In this document: positions 12,250 through 24,008 of the stretch, piece by piece
Layout: each line of letters begins with the position of its first letter
Position numbering within the stretch: position 1 is the stretch's first letter
Assembly: GCA_002224055.1 (NCBI GenBank)
Contig: AZLU01000005.1
Location: 434,001-498,000 of the forward strand
DNA: 64,000 bases
Reading direction: 5' to 3'
Source: Pezizomycotina sp. ARF18
Lineage: Eukaryota; Ascomycota
The notes under the pieces: generated by a model
Database searches by the model: none
Seen by the model: only the letters and a program-made list of their open reading frames with translations
What the model was told of the DNA's origin: nothing
Program-made: the position numbers and the translations under genes

Positions 12250-14210
12250 TCCCAATTCACGACTAGTGGACATTTTGCATGGGGAGGATGTTTCAATCAT
12301 ATTTGCTCTTTTCGAATTCTATCACGGTCATTCTTTTACAAAAGGATCACTTCTTATCATTTTTGCCTTCTTGAATCTTCACTAGCTTCTTCACTTCTTG
12401 ATTCGATCGTTATCAGAAAAATGATAGGATTCGGGAGGTCAGGAGCTGGTATTTCGGTGCCTCTTCTTTGTCCATATTATCATTTAATCATGATACCCAC
12501 TATCAATTTTTATGTATATAGCACTACCTGTCAAAGAGATTCTTTTCTTCGATAATAATTGATAATGATAATGTATATGAACTGTTTCAGGAACACGAAA
12601 ATCAATGGAAATTGGGATCGTTGTGACTTACCAAAATAATTTACTGAAGCCACAGGGTCTCTTTCCTATGATGTCCGCATTAAGGTCTGTGCCTTTGTCT
12701 AATCTCAGGGAGCTGTCGAATCTGCCAAGGATCGTCAGGTAAAATTAGCAACATTGCCTCATGGATCGGATTTTTTGCAAATGCGATCAGTATTGCGTGT
12801 TTGTTTGAATACGAGATAGCGGACATGGGTAATATATTAGAAGGCGTGGGTCTAAAACAAAAAACACCGAATAGCGTTAATACCATTACCAAACGAGATA
12901 GGGAACACGAGAGTGTTAGATAACTCACATTCAATCAACAGGGCATGGAAGTTTTACGTTTCTCCCCCCGACCTTGTGGACATAGCGATCAGAAACGACA
13001 ACCTTCCTAACAGAATGCAAGACGTTTCATAGGGCCATAAGAACCCAAATCCTTGATGGCCGAGATGTGGTGGAGACGTCTTGAGGAAATTGCGGCGAAC
13101 CAGCCCGCCTCTCGGAGGTAACGCCTATTTCTCTCTCTCAAGCCCCAAATAAAAATAATAAATAAGCCTTTTCAGATCGTAGCGCAAATAAATTCCCAAT
13201 CGAAATCCGCCGTGATTACGAGGGAAATTTCCACTTTGCTTTCTATTCAAGCAGAGCCAACAGGTCAGCGTGAGAAATTTGCAAGAGGACCAGTCAGTCA
13301 TTTGACAGCGAAGCAGCAGTAGAACTCCCGGCGAATTTAGAAACGGCTAGGCGTCGGTTCTGTAATTTTGCTTAGCCTGTTGCGAAATTTGGCCTATTCC
13401 TATCCTGCAGAGCAAAGTTCCGGGATAACCCATGGCGCCGCACTCGCGACGATCTTCAGCCATACCTAGCACTCTCGTCCGTGGGTGCATGCGTGAATCA
13501 AAAAGTCCCTAGTGACGAGGAACTCGTAACGGCTCTTGGCTCCGCGCCATCCTCTCGCTGATAGGCGGGAGGAAGGTTCCTGCAGCTCCAACAGGGAAAA
13601 AAAAAAAAAAAAAGGGTCTTGCGCAATTTTGGACCTTTTTCATCTCCGCTGCTGACTCGAGACAGGGCAGCAGCAAACGTAGCCGCCGCTTACTTCGTTA
13701 TGGAGAGGATTGCTGAGACACCAGCCACGTTCTTTATCCTTCGTCTGACCGTTGGTTATCGGTGTGAATGCGTTCGTTTCGACCTGGAGAGATAAAGGAG
13801 GGTGATTCGGGTCTTATCTCCATTGCAACCGTGCGGCAAGATCGAAATGGAGTTAGTAGTTGACGAGAGCGGGTGAATTTGCGTGCTCCAGTGCGCTACT
13901 ACCTGCTTCGTAGCAACATTGCATTGAGATCAAGCTGGAAGACTGGTGCTTCAACCTACCGAGGGGTTTGGACTTCAGTTGGTGAGGAACCTGTTTCTCA
14001 TCCAACGGAGAGCTGCTTTAAGAGTGATTTGTACCGTAGAGAGTCTCATGATCGAGGTAAAGTCGTGATCTTAGCATAGTGATTCTGACTCGAAGGAAGC
14101 TGTCAATAAGGAAAGCTGAGGGAAATATTCAGTGGAATGTTGTGTGAGGATGATTATTATACTACGGATGCTATTTATTTTATTTTATTTTATTTCATTT
14201 CATTTATATC

Positions 14211-14243
<33 letters not shown>

Positions 14244-17200
14244 ATCCCTCTCCACCATCTGCCGCTGCTTCCGTGCTATCTATCTACCAAAATACCTAAC
14301 TTACTCAAGTCAACGAGTTGTCACACTCTTTCATCTCTTGCTACGAGTCATTCTATTAGTTCAATCAACAATTCACTCTGCTCATGGATTTAGCTTCAAG
14401 CCTCAAAGTTGGATGGAGCCATAAAGGTTAGATTCATTCTTGCTCACGCCATTCCTGGGCTCATACCTCTGCGAGGGTTGAAATATCGCCTAAACTCTCT
14501 CGAGCTCGTAAACACAGGACTTTATCGACATTAATGCATTCACTCTACTAATAAGGGTTATGCAATCACTTCTCTCTCGCGGTTGAAATCCTTACCAAAG
14601 TTGGAAATATTCACTGCTGAAGCGCTTCGGAGCTTTTCAGGCCCTACGAGGAAGCACATTGAAAGATGGCTGGTGGCATTTCGGGACCGCGCGGAAACAA
14701 CTCGAGGCTTTAATGATTGCTCCCATGGTCCAGTGTAGAGCTGGGATGCAGATACGATGCAGGTCATTGACACACAATCACGATCCATGATGGCTCTACA
14801 CGTTGTGCCACCAGTGTTAAGAAAAGAAGGAGGGATGGTGTGTTTGGAGGTGGTACTCCACGAACGACTCAGTACATGGTTGTTTCTGCTTCATCGAGAT
14901 GTGAGAGCAGCCATTAACAAGCGAAGCCGATGACAGAGCAGGTCCGCTTTCATATATTAAAAACCAGCCAAGTCTACTTACACGGTATATTTTTTTTTTT
15001 TGCCTGCCATTATAAGCGATTTTCTCAACTTCCTATCCGTCAAATGGTATCGACTTCGTTCCTTTTTATTCCTTTCATCGACTTTCATAGTTCTATCTTC
15101 CCCTTCGCTGATTGTTGTTATCACAGAAGCAGACTGGCAGGAGAAGACCATTGCCACTCAAAGTCCGACGACGAAGTGGAAGCGGAGGCTTAAATCCTAG
15201 CTTAAAAGGTCCTGGACGTCCTTCCACATCCTCAAGGCACATATTCCCCGGCCCTGTGCGACGAAAAACCTATATCGGTATCGTAGAACGCTAATATCGC
15301 AGTGAAGATCTGTGCAAGATAATGCGGAGCCTGATGCCCTGGAGCGTAGAAAGTACAGTCGATGAGAAAGGACAGCCCAAGATTACGCAATGGCTTTTGG
15401 CTGTTCTCCGAACTCGTGCGAAAACCTCGGTCAGCTAGTGTATAGGTAGGCAGTCGAAAGGCCCATGGACCAGTATCGATTTATTTAGGGTTTCAACTTT
15501 ATTGGCCATGCTAGAGATATGCTCCGGCGCGGGGAATATATTGTCGATATTCAATTTGCTAACTCATAAGACAAAAGCCATTCTACCCCGCAGCAGAAGT
15601 GCATTCTTAAATCCGTGTTGCGCTTTGGCAGGCATATCCTATGCTCGCTTCCCCGCTCAGAGTCTTGCAGGTTTTCCGCGATGTTGGAGAAAGGTCCCGG
15701 ACCTGTTGAGAAAGGTTTCGGGGCGAGACATTACCCTATCAGACATTTCGCAATTCTTTTCAACACTAAGGCCAGGCACACCAAGAATTCGGAACGCCCA
15801 GATACAAACGCCAAGTTCGTGCCATAGTAAGCTTACTATTCAATTCAGTATAGAGAAGAATAGCGGGCCAACCCACAGCGAATCGGCCTTTCAGAACAAT
15901 TTTTAAAGTAACAGACCAAGAGCTTAACCCTTCAGGAATTCAGGCGCGCAAGAAGTAATTTAGCTTGCCATTTATTTCACGGCTTTTTATTTAGTCAAAA
16001 ATCTCTCAAGGTTGACGTCTCTCAATTTCGGAATCGTCTCGATGCTCATCAAGTTGATCTTGGTATGTCTCAAGTAATACCTCCTTCGAGTCTCGAAGCC
16101 AATAGAGTTCGAATTTTAATGGGTTGAATCAGGTCGCATCAAAGTTAAAGATCTCGTGGAGAGTTGACGAGAATAATTACGCCTGATACCAATAATCATG
16201 ATGCATACAATATTTCTCAGTCCGGTGTTGCGCCAGCTCGTAAAATTCTCCCTTACTTGACGATCATCTGCAAAATGGACGAACTAGCGCTCATATATAG
16301 CGATACAATTCGAGGTTACTTTTGCAATTTGGGATCCACGCTCGGTCAAGTATCGCGCAGCGTGGCAATTCTTCGGGGACTTTCGGCGCCGTACGGAAAA
16401 TAGCAACGAAGAAGAGAATATAATGCTTTCTATCAACTTTTCATGCGGCACTTGCTAATCACTCAACATGGAGAGGTATCCTCAGCCGTTCGTGTTAATA
16501 TCCAATCCCTGTGCTTTACAAGGCAACTCTAATGGAATTATTAAAATAGGGATCTTACCAACTCGTGTACAGCACCTTCGCTTCCATCCCTGCCTAGTTC
16601 ATGGATGATGCCTTTGACGTTTTCCTGCTCATGATAATGCCCATTTACGACGATACATATCGGAAAGCTTCTCAAATACTTCTTCCCGGGATTCTAGATG
16701 ACGGATTGTCAGACATCTGGTTGACTTGAGATTAATTGAAGTAAAATTAATAAATGTCTCTCTTATCTTTGAGTTTTTTTCGCTTTGATCTTGACAGGCA
16801 CCTTACTAAAGGGTAACCATTAATATAATGCTGAGGTCGATTTTTCCGTTTTCCACGGTTTCACCGCGCAAAAAAAAGGGATCACCCCTGTCTTGGAGCT
16901 TGGTGCTTCAGGGTTTTTGTGAGGCTCCCTCTCAGACCACTTTGAGCAATCATGTCCGTGGATATATAGGTGTCGTTGAACCGTCCTCAAGGCTCTTATC
17001 TATCGATCTCCTTTTCAGTGCCAAAGGCAGGAGGTTCTTTGTGTTCTTCAAGTCGCTCTTTAAACTAGTCTCTCGTCACTCTTTTACTTGAGCTTCAGCT
17101 CTAAGACTCTCCTTTTCTTTCCCTTCGAAGCTTCAATATTTTACGATAATTCTTTTTAATATCATTTTCTTTCCTCCTCGGTTTTTGAAATAATTTCAAG
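12250..17200. other. Intergenic region, no supported gene
   Basis: Apart from the possible C-terminal extension of the upstream gene, no frame here shows a recognisable domain. The longest (134 aa, 15502-15906) is Ser/Arg-rich with no family signature. A/T tracts occur at 13596-13613, 14172-14242 and 14990-15001. A TATA-like ggatatatagg at about 16959-16969 lies some 235 bp upstream of the GH16 start. Confidence 0.5.
14172..14242. repeat. (TTTTA)n followed by long poly-A
   Basis: TTTTA/TTTCA pentamers are followed, after a short gap, by about 30 consecutive A. The flanks contain no gene. Confidence 0.9.
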
Positions 17201-18270
17201 ATGCTTAAGGAAATCGCTATTATTGCCCTTTCGGCTGCCCCGCTAGCAGGCGCCCTCCGTGGGAGGCGCCATGGAAGCATACGCCTCCCGCCATACCAAC
17301 CCGCCGAACTGGAACTTGAATTTTTCCCATAAGCGGCCGAGCCACAACCGCCTTGCAAACGTGTTGAAACTGCCCAAGATCGGGGACCAGCCTGGCCTTA
17401 CTAATCGCGAGTGGACCCTCACCTTCGACGAGGACTGGAGCGAGGGCTTCTCGAAACACTGGGTTCCCCAGCTCGGCCACCACTACGACCATCCCGACGC
17501 TCCGATGAATTGGGGCACGTGGGAAGTAGAGGAGATGACGGCGGACCCACGCAACGTCTTCATCGACGAAGACCGCAACCTGCAGATCGTCCCCGTGCGG
17601 GACCCTTACTCGAAAACGTGGACATCCGCGAGGATCGAAACGAAGAGCGATACATTCTGGAAGGCCGAAGATAAAGGTCTCATGGCGATCGAAGCGAGGA
17701 TCCTCCTCCCGACATCGACCCCAAGAACGCATTGGGCTTGTGGCCTGCGTTCTGGACCATGGGACGTAAGTTCAGGGACGACGGTCCGAAAGCTTGGCCC
17801 GCGGCCGGGAGGTGGATATCATGGAGAATGTTAACGGGGATACTAAGACACTTACCGTCCACTGCGGCGTCGCGCCGGGTGGTCCTTGCAATGAATTTAC
17901 GGGTAACACTGGCCCATCGATCGGAACGCTCGCGCGCGGCGTGTACCACACCTGGACCTGCTCATTGACAGGACCGCAGATTCCTGCAGGAGGAGACTAT
18001 GTCGTGGTACATCGACGGCGTTCAGCAGCGTGTGTTGAAGGGTTCCGGAATCAACGATGAAGCCGCATGGGACGCCGTCGCCCACCAGGGCTTTTCATAA
18101 TCTTGAACGTCGCCGTCGGCGGTGCTTTCCCGAACGCCGTTAACCCTAACGGCGCGGGCAAGGAGACGCCCACTGACGATACCGCTTCTGGTGTTGGAAT
18201 GGGCGTCGGATTTGTTAAAGTCTGGCATTCTAATCCGCAAGTTCCTCTAGTGACCAAAGTAAAGAGGTAG
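17201..18270 (+). CDS. Secreted GH16 endo-1,3(4)-beta-glucanase-type glycoside hydrolase
   Basis: The product begins with a secretory signal (MLKEIAIIALSAAPLAGA) and is about 350 aa. It carries the GH16 active-site signature EVDIMENVNG, the retaining nucleophile/acid pair in the E-x-D-x-x-E arrangement, preceded by LWPAFWTMG and WPAAG. Further downstream are HTWTC, MSWYIDG and FIILNVAVGGAFP, in the usual GH16 order. The family hydrolyses beta-1,3 or mixed-linkage beta-glucans outside the cell, for wall remodelling or nutrition. No intron is needed. At least five one-base breaks interrupt the frame: near 17256, 17710, 17810 (GGG before AGGTGGAT), 17965-17990 and 18097 (TTTT). Most are repaired by adding one base in a short run. 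The gene is clearly more GC-rich than its flanks. It is either an intact gene in an error-containing assembly or a young pseudogene. Confidence 0.8.
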
Positions 18271-21200
18271 TTTCGTCGGCTGTTTCTGACGTCAAAGACA
18301 AGATGTCTTCTGTATTGCCGTAAATATAATGCTGCAAAGAAGTTATTTAGATGTAGTTGTAGTCTCAAGCCTCCAACCGAGGGTGTGTATTATAGGAGGA
18401 AAAAATTATAGATATTATGATCAAGCAACGCTAAATAATGTCCCAAATTTACAGTCGAGCGGAGACGTGATACATATACCATGTAACGCATGAACTTAAT
18501 TACTATTGGTGCTCCTCCAACTTTTTTTTTTTTTTTGTACTGAAGAAATTATAGAATAAAAAGCAACACAAGGTGAAAGCAAGAGCATCAATCAACCACT
18601 TAATTAAAAATCAGCAAAAAAAAAAAAAAAGAGAAAAAAAAAAAAAAGAGGACCAAAGAAAGAAAGAATCTCTTGCATAATACTATATATAGCTATATGT
18701 TCCTAACAAGATGCAAGTATAATTACAACAAACGACTAGAATATTACCAGTAGTACCCGGCCAAACATATGTCCTCTTAGGAACTCCAGTAGCATTCGGT
18801 TTACGACGTGGACCTCATCATTCCATACCGTAACTGATCTAGACGCAATCAGGCCGATGTCCCTCCAGAACTTGAGAAAATAGCACCTTTATTAAATCCC
18901 GACATTGCTATTATTCGATATTAATTTCCTTCTAAGCGCTTCGACACGGACCATATCGAATTGGGCATATAACTACTGCCAGAAACAGGCCCAGAAGATA
19001 CTTGTGAGAAGTTCTAATGTTGTACTCGGCGACCTAATATAATAAATGATGCAAACACGAAGATCGATTGAAGGACTGGTGCACCTTCGATTTCTAACGC
19101 CTCCATATGGTGAATTACTAGAAACAAGTTCGCATTAGCAAAGACGTAATGACGTGAGCGACGGAGGCCCTTGATAGATTGCAATCGGCTGGGTACGCCT
19201 ACCACCGATAATAATTAATGTGTCAAAGTTCGATTATATCGATAAGCAGAGCGATACACGGACCATGCAGAACGCATAGTTCTACTCTCAGCTTTATAAC
19301 ATAACGGTGGAAGTCCAGCATGCTCACTCCAGGCATGCCATATAATAGTCTACGATCGAGGACATTTATCAATATAAACATTAGTGGGATAACGGTGCAA
19401 CTGGAAACGGTACAAACCATGGATAACGGACGCCGTTGAAGCTTTATTAGAGTGGTACGCGTAGTTTGCTATTGTATGGACCCGGCATAAAGCGACCTGA
19501 TTCCACGCCAGTACAGTATACATCTGCACACTACTTACGTCGAAGCCGTATAAGGCTGTTTCTACGGAGCAACCGTACATTGCTGATATGCCTGATCACA
19601 ATACTTACAGTTGATGACTACAGGGACGATACAACGTAGTCGTACTTTTTAGCGCTTCGTTTCACCCGAGATAATGTTCCAAGCTGCTGACCTCGATGAT
19701 CCTTTTTTTTTTCTTTTTTTTTTTCTTTAACTTCACCTCTACGTTCAATATATTTAGGAACTCATGAATTTGACGGAGCGGCCTTTATAAAGGAGCAGGC
19801 CGAATAATTGAATCGCTGAGTTCCGTCTATATTCCGTCAGATACAAAACTTCAGGCCAAAAAATCCGTAAGGCTCCCCCATGCGAGCAGGATATCGATTG
19901 AACACCAGACCTAATGACCTAATAAGTACCTAACTGTATCAGGTCTTTACAGATAGAACGTGAGTACCTAGAAGTACGTCCAATGCCCGATCATAGATGT
20001 GAAGACGTTGATCAAGAGTGCTATGAGTGATATATCAGCTCGAACTATGCGAACGTAGACCCTCGGCCGATAAGTTCTCGAAGGAATCAGGGAGACATCA
20101 ATGGGTAATAAATCTTTTGCGGGGAGTCGTAACCGAATCATACTCGATGACCCTTATTGGAGCATTCATTCAATTGGAGCTATAGGACCTAAACAAACCC
20201 AATTCGGGTTAGCTGGCAGCCCCGATATGAAAAAGTATTTGTATTAAATTCATTCTATACACCTTCTCTCATACTCCAGAAGGCTTCGTTCTCCCAATTG
20301 TGGGATTGAATATACTTGATACCCTAAACAAAGAAAGCCTTTAGATACCACATGGAAAATATAAATATCCATACGGAGTTACTGTATGAAATTCTGATCT
20401 ATTATCCATCTGACAAACATTCTCATCGCCCACAAGACACTTGTGGCACTACCTCTTGCCTCGACGGCGATAGCATCTATGGCTACGCTACGGAACGGAA
20501 CCCAGATCGAGCTCCGGTATTTCGACAGATAGTATGTCAGTACATCTATTGTACGATTCTTTAAACATAATTGCCGTATTCACCCCCGACGAAGGGCCGG
20601 GAATCTGAGAGGACCGAAGGCTTACAACATCTATTTTATTAAGTACGTTCTCAGAGCGACGATGGATAGATCCCCCAGGCGGACCTACCAGAATCTCCGC
20701 TAGCAGAAAGGAACTTGCAAAGCGATATTCTAGCTACAGCAGAATGAATAGATACGCACGTGTAGCTACGTAGTTCGTAGCGCATTCTACAAACCCTCGA
20801 TAGAATCGTCCATGGATATACCCCTGTATAGAAAAGAAAGAACAGAGTCTTCGAATTTAAATGCTAGATTTCTCACGGAGGACAAGCGTACGGGTAAATT
20901 ATCGATTATTAGGTGTTACAGAAGTTCCCGAGGCATAAACGTCCAAGAACAAAAGTCATTGCAGTCAGCAGGCGAGGAATATAAACCATATCGCCGTAAC
21001 CAGCTTGCACGCATACGCCTCTAATCCGCTACAAGCGGATCGTAGTTGCCTTCCATCTGCGTTATCCTGTTGGGTACTAAGATACGTTTTCAAAACTCGA
21101 TTTACCAGACACGCGTCATAGTAGCTATTGGCAATACTTCGGATCGATAAGATTACAGTTGAGCGCGTGACAGTTAACCCGATGTACAACAGCCTAGAGT

Positions 21201-22346
21201 ATATGGAATATCAAATCAATCTCTTTAAAACGGAATTAACGAGGGAAAGAAGCTAGGGGAAAGAGGGAAGGCCAGTTAGAGGCAGTTCAATCCCCAAAAA
21301 AGCTCCATAAAGTACAATACATAACAAATCAGAACTACTACCACTCCTACTACATATCTCGGGCACACTACTTGCGATTCCTCGTCAGAACTAGAGACCG
21401 ATGTTTTCAACCGCCGCTGATATGTTCCCCCTGCTATTTAGGAATATCACCACGGGAAACCACAGCAGGACTGTGATTTAGCCTTTCATGCCAGCCCCGT
21501 CACCGCAAGATCCGTATAGAGCATAAGTTATCTAGAAAAATGCAAGTTATCCCGCTCTTTTTATATGTATGCCACATAGATGAGCCGTGAATAATGCCTG
21601 TCCGAAATATCACCGAGATCGGAAAAGATGACATTGAAGGAGATAGTCAAAGCCTGGGAACTCATTATTGAAGCAATCGGTATTAAAAAAAAAAAAAAGG
21701 CAATCTACGTTTGTTATTTAGAAGAGCCGTAGTTCAAGAAACACTCGCGGTCGAACATGAATCTCCACCCAGCCTTACGCATGGTTGAAGACGTCGGAGG
21801 ATCACCATGAGAGAAATCTGGTATAAATCTCACCAGTCTAAGAACTGCCTCTTACACCGATTAAATTAGTATCTTATCAATATATATATATTAGTTCATC
21901 CACAAAATGTATCTGGGATTATTTTCAAGGAATACAGTCCTCGATATTATAACCAACCTTTAATCAACGAATTGCAATTCCGTTAGCTTGCGGGTAAGAA
22001 ATTAACCGTCTTTCATTGCTTGCCGAATTGTTTCCCGAAACTCCCGAAGATGCCTTTCTCGCACATTCTCCTCCACGCCTAGAGAAGTTCACGCCTCAGG
22101 CGTAAAAGAGTAGCCAGTATCGCGTAGTACGCATCGTGTTCTGTAAATCATTTCAACGTATACGTGACGAGGCTGTAGGTAAAAGCATCCAGCGGATAAA
22201 TCGCTATCCGTTATTACGATATAAAATTTCCATTATATACCGTAGTCTAGAGCTATCGAGCTCTCTAGAATGCTCTCTGTAGATAGGAGGTTTCGAGCGC
22301 TTCTCTCCTTTATTGAACCCCGAAAAGCCATTTGTAGCTCGGTAAA
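18271..22346. other. Gene desert, A+C-rich on + strand
   Basis: No supported gene; open frames are under 90 aa and without family features. A/T tracts lie at 18521-18535, 18615-18649, 19700-19729 and 21684-21698. Sampled 60-base lines at 19561, 20041, 20881, 21301 and 21841 contain 32, 34, 30, 43 and 32 A+C. This bias is opposite in sign to that of the blocks at 1-10 kb and 47-53 kb. Nothing identifiable as a transposon remains. Confidence 0.6.
18615..18649. repeat. Interrupted poly-A tract
   Basis: Two runs of about 14-15 A are separated by GAG. The tract is about 80 bp beyond a T15 run at 18521-18535. Confidence 0.85.
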
Positions 22347-23413
22347 ATGGCGACACCAATCTCAATAGCCCTCGTCGGCGGCGGTCTAATAGGTCCTCGC
22401 CATGCGGAGCACATTATCGCATCTCCTGACCTCAAACTATCCGCCTTCGTTGATCCTTCTCCCAAAGGTCCTTTACAAGCTCAGGCATGGGGAGTTCCAT
22501 ACTTCCCATCCGTGACCGAAATGCTCGAGTCCCATATTCCTGACGCGGCGCTCGTAGCGACGCCGAATAGCACACACGTAACTATAGCCTCCGAGCTCCT
22601 GCGCGCCGGAGTAAACGTCCTAGTCGAGAAGCCGGTCTCAACATCGATAGAAGAAGGGAAGTCTCTCCTCACATTATCCCGAAGTATAAGCAGTGAAAAC
22701 GGTATCAAGAGAGTACCGAAAGTCCTTGTCGGCCACCACCGCAGGTTTAATCCGTACGTCGTAGCCGCGAAAGCGACTTTAGATGCCCGCAAGCTCGGGG
22801 AAGTAACAGCATTATCGGGCTTATGGTGCCTGAAAAAGCCGGATTCGTATTTCGATCCGCCAGCGGAATGGCGGCGGGATGAGAAGTCCGGCGGAGGGCC
22901 GATCCTCACGAATTTGATACACGATGTCGACATACTACAACATCTCCTCGCCCCATCTCGAGCATCTACGCCGTGCCGCTATTAAAGCGCCGAGGGTATG
23001 ATGTACCCGAGGGCTGCGCTACGACGCTAATATTCGAAAATGATGTCGTAGGCATGTTTATATGCGCTGATAATGTCGCGAGCCCTTACAACTTCGAAAG
23101 CGGCACAGGAGAAAATCCGCTAATACCCAAAGAAGGGAAAGATTTTCTCCGAATAATGGGAACTGAGGGAACATTAAGTCTTCCAGATGGTATTTGGAGG
23201 GATAATGGAGGTTGGAACGAGAAGCTGACATGGCAAAAATTAGACGTGAAAGATGAAAAGCCTTTCGACTTACAGCTAAGGCATTTTGTTAAAGTGATAC
23301 GCGGAGAAGAGGAGCCGAGTTGTTCAATAGAGAAAGGGCTGAGAGCAATGGTGGTGTGCGAGGCTGTACGGAGGAGCATGGCGCAGAACACACCTGTTAA
23401 GGTCGATATATAA
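22347..23413 (+). CDS. Gfo/Idh/MocA family NAD(P)-dependent oxidoreductase
   Basis: This is a single-exon product of about 355 aa, the usual size for the family. Residues 5-35 form the Rossmann dinucleotide-binding start (ALVGGGLIGPRHAEHI, G-x-G-x-x-G type). VATPNSTH and the diagnostic VEKPVSTS follow, then GHHRRFNPY and the catalytic-region NLIHDVDILQHLL. The C-terminal half has the mixed-sheet substrate domain with FLRIMGTEGTLSLPDG. Members oxidise sugars, inositols or cyclic polyols such as quinate; the substrate cannot be read from sequence. One base is missing at the CCCC near 22951-22954: the frame ends early there, and the next frame resumes at once with ISSIYAVPLLKRRGYDVPEG. The start ATG at 22347 sits just before the first beta strand, so it is well placed. 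It borders a gene desert on its left. Confidence 0.85.
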
Positions 23414-24008
23414 ACTGTATACTAGTTCAAATACCCATGCTAGCCCTACTCTATTAAATATCATAAATAAGGCTCGCGATTGAACAGAAGAATCCAAAAA
23501 AGAAGCCCAGCTAAAACATCGTCGTATCTTTAAAGATACCTACCTATTCTTCCCTGCCCCCTCATCTCTTGAGTCGCCCATTGGCTCAAGGAACCGAACT
23601 TCTTTAATTTCGCCAAACGAAGCAGCTCGGAAGTTTCGGCGGAGCACAAAGACGATAAAGCCTTGATCAATCGGTTCCAAATCGTGAAATTTGAAGAATT
23701 GTAACACCCCTCACATCTGAGCCGTATGAGGCTGAGTAGCTAAAAGAGCCCGTAAGGCAAATCCCCGCGCAAAATGCTCGTTGTGTAGTTGTTTCTGCGG
23801 GTTTTGAGACCTTTTAAATACCCTTGGCCCCCGGCAGAGCCCTCTTTCCGTAGATCAGTTTTTCCGTGCCGAAAACGATCCCAAGCAAAACCAAACATTT
23901 ACCAAGAGATTTCTATTGTCGCACAAAACGGAAGTGAGAGTTCCCTCGTGGATGTTTAAACGTCCTTCTGGTTAGGACCTAATAGAACTCCGGAATATTA
24001 CCTTAATA
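23414..24008. promoter_or_regulatory. Intergenic/promoter region before STAND-like gene
   Basis: This stretch has no reading frame of interest. A TATA-like ttttaaatac at about 23812-23821 lies some 190 bp upstream of the ATG at 24009. CCATTGG near 23579 is an inverted CCAAT box. Confidence 0.35.

Noticed and set aside
15502-15906. 134-aa plus-strand frame
   Set aside because: No recognisable domain, and composition resembles noise. Kept only as part of the intergenic note.
22481-22933. 150-aa minus-strand frame
   Set aside because: Antisense shadow of the Gfo/Idh/MocA gene, whose motifs are clear on the plus strand.
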